DNA of 5,757 nucleotides from Propionibacteriaceae bacterium (GTDB taxonomy: Bacteria > Actinomycetota > Actinomycetes > Propionibacteriales > Propionibacteriaceae): the NCBI GenBank assembly GCA_030450535.1, contig JAKDIK010000186.1:1-5757 (forward strand), read 5' to 3'. Shown here in pieces: positions 1 through 5,385 of this stretch. The notes beneath the pieces are model-generated. The model ran no database searches, was not told where the DNA came from, and was given only the letters and a program-made list of their open reading frames with translations. The position numbers and the translations under genes are program-made. Positions within the stretch are counted from its first letter, which is position 1; the number at the start of each line of letters is the position of its first letter.

Positions 1-51
1 GGGGGGGGGGGGGCCCCCCGACTCGGGGGGGGGGCGCCCGCGCCCCCCCCC
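1..51. other. G/C homopolymer block at the window edge, probable contig end or artefact
   Basis: The block reads as 13 G, 6 C, GACTC, 10 G, CGCCCGCG and 9 C. The 10-G and 9-C runs could pair around the 8-base centre, and the 13-G and 6-C runs are also mutually complementary. Natural sequence this extreme is rare even in high-GC genomes, and it sits exactly at the window edge, so I read it as a low-quality contig terminus. Ordinary sequence resumes at about position 52. If real, it would be a very strong GC hairpin downstream of the malE stop, but there is no U-tract on the minus strand to make a classic terminator. No gene is supported here. Confidence 0.7.
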
Positions 52-83
52 ACGTCAGGCTCGGATCACCGGGTGACCGGCCT

Positions 84-1319
84 TTAGAAGGCGGCCTTGA
101 TGTTGTCGTTCATCTGCTGCCAGGCTGCGGCCGGGTCGCTGGCCTGGCCGTTGATGATGCTGACCTCGGTCGAGCCCCAGAAGTTCCACACCGCGGCCAT
201 CTCGGGGATGGCCGGCATCGGCTGACCGTCGGCCCCAGCCTCGGCGAAGCCGGCGAGGATCGGGTCGCTGATCGCCGCGGCGGCGGCGGTGGACGCCGGC
301 GTCCGGCCGGCGAGCTCGTACAGCTTCGTCTGCGCCTCGTCGGAGGCCACGTAGTCGAGGAACTGGTTCGCGAGCAGCGCGTTCGTCGAGTGCGACGACG
401 CGTAGACGCCCTGGACGCCGAGGAACGGCGCGGACGCCTCGCCACCGGCCGACGGCACGGGCAGCACGGAGATGTCGAGGCCGGCGTCGGTGAAGTCGCT
501 GGTCCACCACGGGCCGGTGATGATGTACGGCGACTGCCCGTCGAGGAAGGCCTGCTTGGCCTGGTCGCCACCGATGTTGGCGTTCAGGGCGCCCTCGTCG
601 GCCAGCTTCTTGAGGTAGGCGGCGAACGCCTGGCCCTGCTCGCCCTCCATGCCCAGCTCGGTGGTGTACTCGCCGCTGGCGTCACGGGTGAACACCGGGG
701 CGCCGAACGAGGTCTGCAGCGGGTACAGGTGGTACGCGTCGCCGGTCTCGCCCTGCTGGATGACGATCGGGAACTGCGTGCCGGCCGTCTTGCCCTGCGC
801 GACGAGCTCGTCGAAGGTGGCCGGCGTGTCCTGCAGCAGCGCGTTGTTGCGCACGAGCGCGATGTTCTCGATGGCGTACGGGACGCCGTAGAGCTGGTTG
901 TCCCACGTGAAGGCGGCCTTCGAGACGTCGGAGAGGCCGTTGACGGCGTCGCCGAGCTCGACGGGGGCGACGACGCCGTTGCTCACGAGGTCACCGGTCG
1001 CGTCGTGCGCGGTGACGATCAGATCGGGGCCCTCGCCGGTGGGCGCCTGGGCGATGAAGTCGGTCTTGATGTCCCCCGTGGGCTTCTGAACGACGTCGAG
1101 CGTGACGCCGCTGGTCGCCTGGAACTCCTGGCCGAGTTCGGTGAACACCTCGACGCGGGTCTCGTCGACCCAGACGGTCAGCGAGCCGGACGCGGCGGGC
1201 GCGGTCGTGCCGGCGCCTCCGCCGGCGGCGGGCGAGGTCGTGGTGGTCGCGCCGCCACCACAGGCGGCCAGAGTCAGGCTCAGGCCGGCCGCGAGCGCGG
1301 CGACAATGCTCTTGCGCAT
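84..1319 (-). CDS. malE: MalE-like maltodextrin ABC transporter substrate-binding lipoprotein
   Basis: This 411-residue extracytoplasmic receptor binds a sugar and delivers it to a CUT1-type ABC importer. A lipoprotein signal peptide is plain: MRK, a hydrophobic stretch, then LAAC with the lipidated Cys at residue 20, followed by a Gly/Ala/Thr-rich tether to about residue 45. The mature part follows E. coli MalE by memory alignment: TVWVDE at 48-53, TGEGPDL then AHD at 94-106, YGVPYAIE at 144-151, ITGPWW at 267-272 (MalE Trp230 region), the PFLGVQG stretch at 298-304, and MAAVW at 374-378 (MalE Trp340 region). The MalE Trp62 and Arg66 positions appear to be Thr103 and Ala107, so the exact ligand is uncertain; maltose or maltodextrin is the best guess and another oligosaccharide is possible. 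The ATG start is supported by AGGAG six bases upstream and by the signal peptide. The gene is divergent from the lacI gene. No permease or ATPase gene is visible; they would lie left of the window or elsewhere. Confidence 0.92.
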   Translation of the reverse strand: MRKSIVAALAAGLSLTLAACGGGATTTTSPAAGGGAGTTAPAASGSLTVWVDETRVEVFTELGQEFQATSGVTLDVVQKPTGDIKTDFIAQAPTGEGPDLIVTAHDATGDLVSNGVVAPVELGDAVNGLSDVSKAAFTWDNQLYGVPYAIENIALVRNNALLQDTPATFDELVAQGKTAGTQFPIVIQQGETGDAYHLYPLQTSFGAPVFTRDASGEYTTELGMEGEQGQAFAAYLKKLADEGALNANIGGDQAKQAFLDGQSPYIITGPWWTSDFTDAGLDISVLPVPSAGGEASAPFLGVQGVYASSHSTNALLANQFLDYVASDEAQTKLYELAGRTPASTAAAAAISDPILAGFAEAGADGQPMPAIPEMAAVWNFWGSTEVSIINGQASDPAAAWQQMNDNIKAAF

Positions 1320-1325
1320 CTGTTT

Positions 1326-1330
1326 CTCCT
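1326..1330 (-). promoter_or_regulatory. Ribosome binding site of malE
   Basis: On the minus strand AGGAG is followed by AAACAG and then the ATG at 1319-1317. The six-base spacing is ideal and fixes the start directly ahead of the signal peptide. Confidence 0.85.
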
Positions 1331-1362
1331 AGCTGGGGGGCGGCTCCTCTGCCCAACCCGTT

Positions 1363-1376
1363 CTGCAAGCAGCCTA
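1363..1376 (-). promoter_or_regulatory. Putative malE -10 element with overlapping CTTGCAG operator half-site
   Basis: On the minus strand TAGGCT (1376-1371) fits a TAnnnT -10 box, and one base later comes CTTGCAG (1369-1363), where transcription would start. From memory, CTTGCAG is the motif reported for the Streptomyces maltose regulator MalR/Reg1, so a LacI protein bound here could block initiation. This would give a leader of about 45 bases. I see no convincing -35 hexamer at 16-18 bases, so the promoter may be weak or activator-dependent. The position of the start is inference. Confidence 0.45.
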
Positions 1377-1395
1377 ACCGACTTTCTACAAAGAG

Positions 1396-1414
1396 CGCTA
1401 CCTTTTGCGTAGCG
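1396..1414. repeat. Inverted repeat CGCTAC-N7-GTAGCG in the divergent promoter region
   Basis: Perfect 6-bp arms at 1396-1401 and 1409-1414 flank a 7-base spacer (CTTTTGC). The repeat lies about 20 bp upstream of the putative malE -10 element, where an activator or repressor could bind. The AT-rich flanks stand out from the GC-rich surroundings. It does not have the CG-centred symmetry usual for LacI operators, so the binding protein may be a different regulator. Chance occurrence is not excluded. Confidence 0.4.
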
Positions 1415-1474
1415 TTTTCATAACGAGGCTGGCGCCGCGGGGAAGCGCATGCCAGAGTGCTCCGTGGGCGTCGG

Positions 1475-1492
1475 GCTTCCGAGGATGGAAGC
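1475..1492. repeat. Inverted repeat GCTTCC-N6-GGAAGC upstream of the lacI promoter
   Basis: Perfect 6-bp arms at 1475-1480 and 1487-1492 surround GAGGAT. The repeat ends 20 bp before the putative lacI -10 box, so it overlaps the expected -35 region. GGAAGCG also occurs as a direct repeat at 1441-1447 and 1487-1493. It could be a protein-binding site; in such GC-rich DNA it could also be chance. Confidence 0.25.
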
Positions 1493-1504
1493 GAGCTTGA
1501 AAAC

Positions 1505-1522
1505 TTTGCACTAGACTTGCAA
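1505..1522 (+). promoter_or_regulatory. Putative lacI -10 element flanked by two TTGCA operator repeats
   Basis: TTTGCA at 1505-1510 and CTTGCA at 1516-1521 are direct repeats exactly 11 bp apart, one helical turn, and TAGACT at 1512-1517 fits a -10 box between and partly under them. This mirrors the malE side, where TAGGCT runs into CTTGCAG. The layout suggests autorepression by the LacI protein. TTGAAA at 1497-1502 resembles a -35 hexamer but is only 9 bases from TAGACT, so it does not pair with it. The start of transcription would be near 1524, giving a leader of about 32 bases. Promoter assignment is inference; the repeats are seen directly. Confidence 0.45.
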
Positions 1523-1541
1523 CGCTCCGACAACGACGCGG

Positions 1542-1548
1542 AAGGAGG
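1542..1548 (+). promoter_or_regulatory. Ribosome binding site of the lacI-family gene
   Basis: AAGGAGG is a near-perfect Shine-Dalgarno sequence seven bases before ATG at 1556. It decides the start: an in-frame GTG at 1457 would add 33 residues with no family resemblance. Confidence 0.9.
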
Positions 1549-1555
1549 ACGCATC

Positions 1556-2548
1556 ATGAACACCACCACCAAGGCACGTCTGGTCGACCTGGCGCACGCC
1601 GCCGGCGTCTCGACGGCCACCGTGTCCCGCGTCCTCAACGGCAAGCCCGGCGTTCGCAGCGACACGCGCGATGCCGTCCACGCCGCAGTTGCCGCGCTCA
1701 ACTACCCGCTCGACCGTCCCGCCCGGCGCCGGGGACCCGTCGCCATCATGACCGGCGAACTCTCCAATCCCTCCTTCGCTGCCTTCGCCGAGATGGCCGA
1801 CACTCTGCTGTACTCCGCCGGCGTCCCCAACTTCGTGTGCCCGGCCGGGCCGAGCGGCACCAGCGAGCAGCAACACCTCGACACGCTGCTGACCATGGAC
1901 ATCGCCGGCATCGTCTCCATCTCCGGCATGCCCGCGAACAACACCCTTCCGCTGGAGCCCTACCAGCGCGTTCTGGCCGCCGGCATCCCCGCGGTTTTCA
2001 TCAATTCCCCCAGCCAAGAGCTCAACGCCGGCTTCTACTCCACGTCGGACGCCGAGGCCGTGGCCTCGTCGGTGGCCCACCTGCGCCAGCTCGGCCACAC
2101 CCGCATCGGACTCGCCGTGGGGCCCGACCGCTTCCTGCCGGCCCGCCGCAAGGTGGCGGCCTTCCGCACGCTGGGCTTTGACGAGGAGTCCCTCGAGATG
2201 ACCCAGTTCACCGCCGAGGGCGGCCAGGTCGCGACCGCGCGGCTGCTGGCGTCCGGGCACACCGCGATCGTGTGCGGCTCCGACCTCATGGCACTGGGCG
2301 CCATCCGCGAGGCGCGCGGTCGCGGCCTTCGCGTGCCCGAGGACCTGTCGGTGGTCGGCTTCGACGACAGCCCCCTCATGGCGTTCACCGAGCCGGCCCT
2401 GACGACCGTCCGCCAGCCGGTGCGCGCCATCGTGTCGGCCGCGATCGCCGCCCTGCTGCGCTCCATGGACGGCACCCCGCTGGACACCACCGAGGTCCTG
2501 TTCCACCCGGATCTGATCATCCGACGTTCCACGGCACCCGCGCCATGA
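1556..2548 (+). CDS. LacI-family transcriptional regulator, probable sugar-responsive repressor
   Basis: This 330-residue cytoplasmic DNA-binding protein is the usual length for the family. Residues 7-28 form the LacI helix-turn-helix (RLVDLAHAAGVSTATVSRVLNG). The rest is a periplasmic-binding-protein-like effector domain, with LSNPSF at 69-74, HLRQLGHTRIGL at 175-186, CGSDLMALGAI at 240-250, VVGFDDSPLM at 266-275 and a terminal HPDLIIRRST at 317-325. The segment between the DNA-binding and effector domains (LNYPLDRPARRRGPVAI, 49-64) is about five residues shorter than in classical LacI/PurR members. Together with the GTSEQQHLDTLLTMDIAGIV stretch (101-120), it resembles a Streptomyces-type subfamily that includes MalR-like regulators. 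Its divergence from malE and the CTTGCA elements between them suggest it represses malE, releasing on a maltodextrin signal; this is inference. Its TGA overlaps the next gene's ATG, so both are probably on one message. Confidence 0.93.
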   Translation: MNTTTKARLVDLAHAAGVSTATVSRVLNGKPGVRSDTRDAVHAAVAALNYPLDRPARRRGPVAIMTGELSNPSFAAFAEMADTLLYSAGVPNFVCPAGPSGTSEQQHLDTLLTMDIAGIVSISGMPANNTLPLEPYQRVLAAGIPAVFINSPSQELNAGFYSTSDAEAVASSVAHLRQLGHTRIGLAVGPDRFLPARRKVAAFRTLGFDEESLEMTQFTAEGGQVATARLLASGHTAIVCGSDLMALGAIREARGRGLRVPEDLSVVGFDDSPLMAFTEPALTTVRQPVRAIVSAAIAALLRSMDGTPLDTTEVLFHPDLIIRRSTAPAP

Positions 2549-4917
2549 TGGGCGTCGTCGTCGTCTGCCACTCGGCGGAACTGGCCGCGGCCGCGGTCCG
2601 CTTCGCATCCGCGGTGGGGGGCGCCGACGCACCCCGCCTCGTCGTGGCAGCCGGCCTTGAGAACGGCGTCCTCGGCACGGACGCGGCCGCCATCACCAAG
2701 GCCATCGTGGCGGCCGACTCCGGCGACGGCGTCCTGCTTTTCCTTGACCTCGGTAGCGCTCTGCTCAGCAGTGAGCTCGCTGTGGAATTCCTGCCCGCCG
2801 ACTTCACCTCCGAGGTGCGCATCACGTCGGCCCCGCTGGTGGAGGGGCTCGTCGCCGCGGTCGCGGCCGCGTCCGCGGGGGCGTCGCTGGCGGAGGCGGA
2901 CGCCGCGGCGCGCGAGGCGATGGCGAGGAAGCGCTCGCACGTGGACGACAAGGTGCCCGCGCCGCCACTCCCTCTCGCCACGCCGCCGGCGCAGCGGGAC
3001 CACACTCTGGTGTGGCGGGCGACCGTCCGCAACCCGCGGGGCCTGCACCTCCGCCCCGCGGCCGCGGTCGTGACCGCATTGGGCGATGTGGACGCCGAGG
3101 TGACCCTGAGCAATGCGACCACCGGGGCGGGTCCTGCGCCGGCCACCTCGCTGTCGAAGGTCACGGCGCTCCAGGTGGGGCGCGGTCAGGTGCTCCAGGC
3201 CCGCATCGGCGGGGCCGGGGCCGAGGAGGCGCGCCGGGTGCTGGCGGATCTGGCGTCCCGCGACTTCGGCGAGAATTTCACCCATCGCGCCTCCCACCCC
3301 GATGACCCGCTCATCCGGCCCGGCGCCCCCTCGTCCGCGGTGGGGCCGTCCGACACGCTGTCCGTCGTCGGAGCGGTGACGCTGCAGTCGTCCGGTCCGT
3401 CGCTGCGCGGGTACGTGGCGGGCACGCCCAAGGACGAGCTGGACCGCTATTTCGCCGCGGTCGCCGCTGTCGAGGAATTTTTGACCGAGCTGGCGGCGGG
3501 CGGTGACCCCACGGGCATCGTGGGCGCCCAGGCCACCCTGCTGGCCGACCGGGCGCTCAATCACGACATCGTCACACGCATCACGGAGGGGTTCAGCGCG
3601 GTCGACTCCGTCAGCAGCGAGCTGACGCGGTCCGTCCGGGAGTTCGAGGGCATGAACGACCCCTACCTGCGCGAGCGGGCGCAGGATTTCCGAGGCCTGC
3701 GCCGGCTGCTTCAGCTCGCGCTGATGGGTCGTCCGCTCGTGGACGAGGGCCCGCAGGAGCCGCGCGTCTGGGTCGTCGAGGAACTGGACGCCCCCACAGC
3801 CCTGCGCCTCGACCCGCGCACCTGCCTCGGCGTCATCACGACGAGCGGTGGGGCCAGCGGCCACGGCGTCCTCACCGCGCGGGCGCGTGGGATTGCCGTT
3901 CTCGCCGGACGCCGCGACGCCGCGACGCTTCGCGACGGCGACATCGTCGGCTTCGATCCCGTTTCCGGGGATTTCTGGCGCAACCCGGGCCCCGCCCGGC
4001 GGGCGCGGCTGGCCGAGCTGCGGGTCGAGCGGCGCCGTTCCGCGCAGCGGGCGCTGGCCCGCGCGCACGAACCGGCCCTGACGCGGACCGGGGCCGCCGT
4101 GCCGGTCCTGGCCAACGTGTCGACCCTCACGGACGCGCGGGAGGCCGAACGTCTCGGTGCCGACGGCGTCGGGCTGCTGCGCAGCGAGATCCTCTTCTCC
4201 TCGCGCGTGGACGCTCCGTCGGACGAGGAGCAGGCGGCCGCCTACGTCGAGATCGGCAAGGCCCTCGCGGGGCGTCCGGTCGTCGTCCGCACGTGGGACG
4301 CGGGCGCCGACAAGCCGCTGGCGTTCCTGCCCACCGGGGCCCCCGGCAACCCGGCCATGGCACTGCGGGGAATTCGCGCGATGCGGCGGGCCGAGGACGT
4401 GTTCGCCGAGCAGCTCCGGGCGATCCTGCTGGCCGGGCGTGAGGTTGACGTCCGGGTGATGTTCCCGATGGTGAGCACCGTCGATGACGTGACGTGGGCC
4501 CGACGGGTGCTCGAGCGGGCGCGCGGGCAGTTGCGCGCCGGCCGCGTGCCGGTGGGGATCATGGTGGAGGTGCCCGTGGTGGCCCTGCGGGCCGCCGAGT
4601 TCGCGGGGGCGATCGACTTCGCGAGCGTCGGCACGAACGACCTGGCCCAGTACGCAGGCGCGGCCGACCGGACGGACCCGGACGTCGGCGATCTTGCCCG
4701 CCAGGACGACCCGGCGGTGCTGGAGCTGATCCGGCTGACGTGCGCAGGTCTGCCGGGCGTCCCTGTGGCGGTGTGCGGCGACCTGGCCGGCGACACCCGC
4801 CACACCGAGACGCTGCTGTCGCTCGGGGTCACCGAGCTCAGCGCGTCCCCGCCGCGGGTGCCGGAGGTCAAGCAGTCGGTCCGCAAGGTCGGCCGGGATG
4901 CGCCGTCAGCCGGGTAG
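2545..4917 (+). CDS. dhaM: DhaM-HPr-Enzyme I fusion, PEP-dependent phosphotransferase (dihydroxyacetone kinase phosphodonor)
   Basis: This 790-residue cytoplasmic protein carries three PTS modules. Residues 1-127 are a DhaM/EIIA-Man-like domain with the phospho-acceptor His9 (VVVCHSAELA) and DLGSALLSSELA at 68-79, close to E. coli DhaM. A proline-rich linker (about 128-152) leads to an HPr domain (about 153-242) with NPRGLHLRPAA and phospho-His168. From about residue 275 comes Enzyme I, with phospho-His440 in GGASGHGVLTARA and a complete PEP-binding barrel: LLRSE (Arg546), RTWDAGADK (Arg582), ALRGIR (Arg608), FPMVST at 640-645, MVEVP (Glu675), GTNDLAQY (Asp699) and the catalytic Cys744 in VCGDLAGD. 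E. coli DhaM is about 470 residues and keeps only the EI N-terminal part, so this form can in principle take phosphate directly from PEP. The expected acceptor is DhaL of dihydroxyacetone kinase; dhaK and dhaL are absent here. ATG at 2545 overlaps the lacI stop; ATG at 2548 is equally possible. There is no clear separate Shine-Dalgarno site, which fits translational coupling. A regulatory phosphorelay role is an alternative. Confidence 0.93.
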   Translation: MMGVVVVCHSAELAAAAVRFASAVGGADAPRLVVAAGLENGVLGTDAAAITKAIVAADSGDGVLLFLDLGSALLSSELAVEFLPADFTSEVRITSAPLVEGLVAAVAAASAGASLAEADAAAREAMARKRSHVDDKVPAPPLPLATPPAQRDHTLVWRATVRNPRGLHLRPAAAVVTALGDVDAEVTLSNATTGAGPAPATSLSKVTALQVGRGQVLQARIGGAGAEEARRVLADLASRDFGENFTHRASHPDDPLIRPGAPSSAVGPSDTLSVVGAVTLQSSGPSLRGYVAGTPKDELDRYFAAVAAVEEFLTELAAGGDPTGIVGAQATLLADRALNHDIVTRITEGFSAVDSVSSELTRSVREFEGMNDPYLRERAQDFRGLRRLLQLALMGRPLVDEGPQEPRVWVVEELDAPTALRLDPRTCLGVITTSGGASGHGVLTARARGIAVLAGRRDAATLRDGDIVGFDPVSGDFWRNPGPARRARLAELRVERRRSAQRALARAHEPALTRTGAAVPVLANVSTLTDAREAERLGADGVGLLRSEILFSSRVDAPSDEEQAAAYVEIGKALAGRPVVVRTWDAGADKPLAFLPTGAPGNPAMALRGIRAMRRAEDVFAEQLRAILLAGREVDVRVMFPMVSTVDDVTWARRVLERARGQLRAGRVPVGIMVEVPVVALRAAEFAGAIDFASVGTNDLAQYAGAADRTDPDVGDLARQDDPAVLELIRLTCAGLPGVPVAVCGDLAGDTRHTETLLSLGVTELSASPPRVPEVKQSVRKVGRDAPSAG

Positions 4918-5385
4918 CCGGAGGGCACCCTCATGGGCGAGGAGCCAGCGCTTGCGCTCGGTGCCGCCGGCATAGCCCGTCAGGGTTCCGTTGGTGCCGA
5001 TCACGCGATGACAAGGCACGACGATGCTGATCGGGTTGCGTCCGACGGCGCCGCCCACGGCGCGCGCCGCGCTGCCCAACTCGCGCGCGAGCTCGCCGTA
5101 GGTGCGGGTCTGCCCGGACGGGATCGCCGCCAACGCCGCCCACACCCGCCGCTGGAACGCGCTGCCCCGCGGAGCGAGGGTGAGGTCGAAGGCGGTGCGG
5201 GAGCCGGCGAAGTACTCCCCCAGTTGGGCCACGGCGTCCGCGGCCACGGTCTCGTCGGCCTCACCGAGCGCCACGGCGTCCGGGAAGTGCCGCTGCGCGT
5301 CGGTGAACAGGCCGCTCAGATGCCCGTCGGCATCCACCATCAGCGTGAGCGGGCCGAGGGGCGAGTCGATGATGCGGTGCGTCAC
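4906..5385 (-). CDS. ogt: Methylated-DNA--[protein]-cysteine S-methyltransferase (O6-alkylguanine repair)
   Basis: This 159-residue suicide repair protein removes alkyl groups from O6-alkylguanine (and O4-alkylthymine) by transfer to its own cysteine. An N-terminal ribonuclease-H-like domain (about 1-70) begins with DSPLGPLTLMVD. The C-terminal domain has FQRRVWAALAAIPSGQTRTY (77-96) with the helix-turn-helix contact region, Tyr96, RAVGGAVGRNP (108-118), and the active site PCHRVIG with acceptor Cys125. GYAGGTERKRWLLAHEG follows to the end. The length matches stand-alone Ogt rather than Ada, which carries an extra N-terminal domain. The start is GTG at 5385-5383, supported by AAGGAG five bases upstream and by the GTGA overlap with the upstream alkA stop. 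The gene converges on the PTS gene and the two stop regions overlap by 12 bp, so no intergenic terminator exists. Confidence in function is high. Confidence 0.96.
   Translation of the reverse strand: MTHRIIDSPLGPLTLMVDADGHLSGLFTDAQRHFPDAVALGEADETVAADAVAQLGEYFAGSRTAFDLTLAPRGSAFQRRVWAALAAIPSGQTRTYGELARELGSAARAVGGAVGRNPISIVVPCHRVIGTNGTLTGYAGGTERKRWLLAHEGALRLPG

Noticed and set aside
62..80. Short dyad TCACC-G-GGTGA just after the malE stop as a terminator
   Set aside because: The arms are 5 bp with a one-base centre, which cannot form a normal hairpin loop, and no U-tract follows on the minus strand.
390..1412. Open frame of 340 codons on the plus strand opposite malE
   Set aside because: Antisense shadow of malE; the composition is Gly/Arg/Val-rich with no domain, and it runs through the divergent promoter region.
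1494..1525. TTGAAA at 1497-1502 as a -35 box for lacI
   Set aside because: It is 9 bases from TAGACT and no TAnnnT hexamer lies 16-18 bases downstream, so the pairing fails.
1457..1555. Upstream in-frame GTG that would lengthen the LacI protein by 33 residues
   Set aside because: The added residues have no family match and would cover the promoter elements, whereas ATG at 1556 has an ideal AAGGAGG site and starts directly before the helix-turn-helix.
2035..4803. Very long open frame (922 codons) on the minus strand opposite lacI and the PTS fusion gene
   Set aside because: It is an antisense shadow of two well-supported genes in GC-rich DNA. Its translation is Arg/Gly/His-rich without recognisable domains, and it spans the junction of the two real genes.
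4921..4932. GAGGG-CA-CCCTC inverted repeat near the convergent stops as a bidirectional terminator
   Set aside because: It lies within ogt codons, has a two-base loop and no T-run on either strand.
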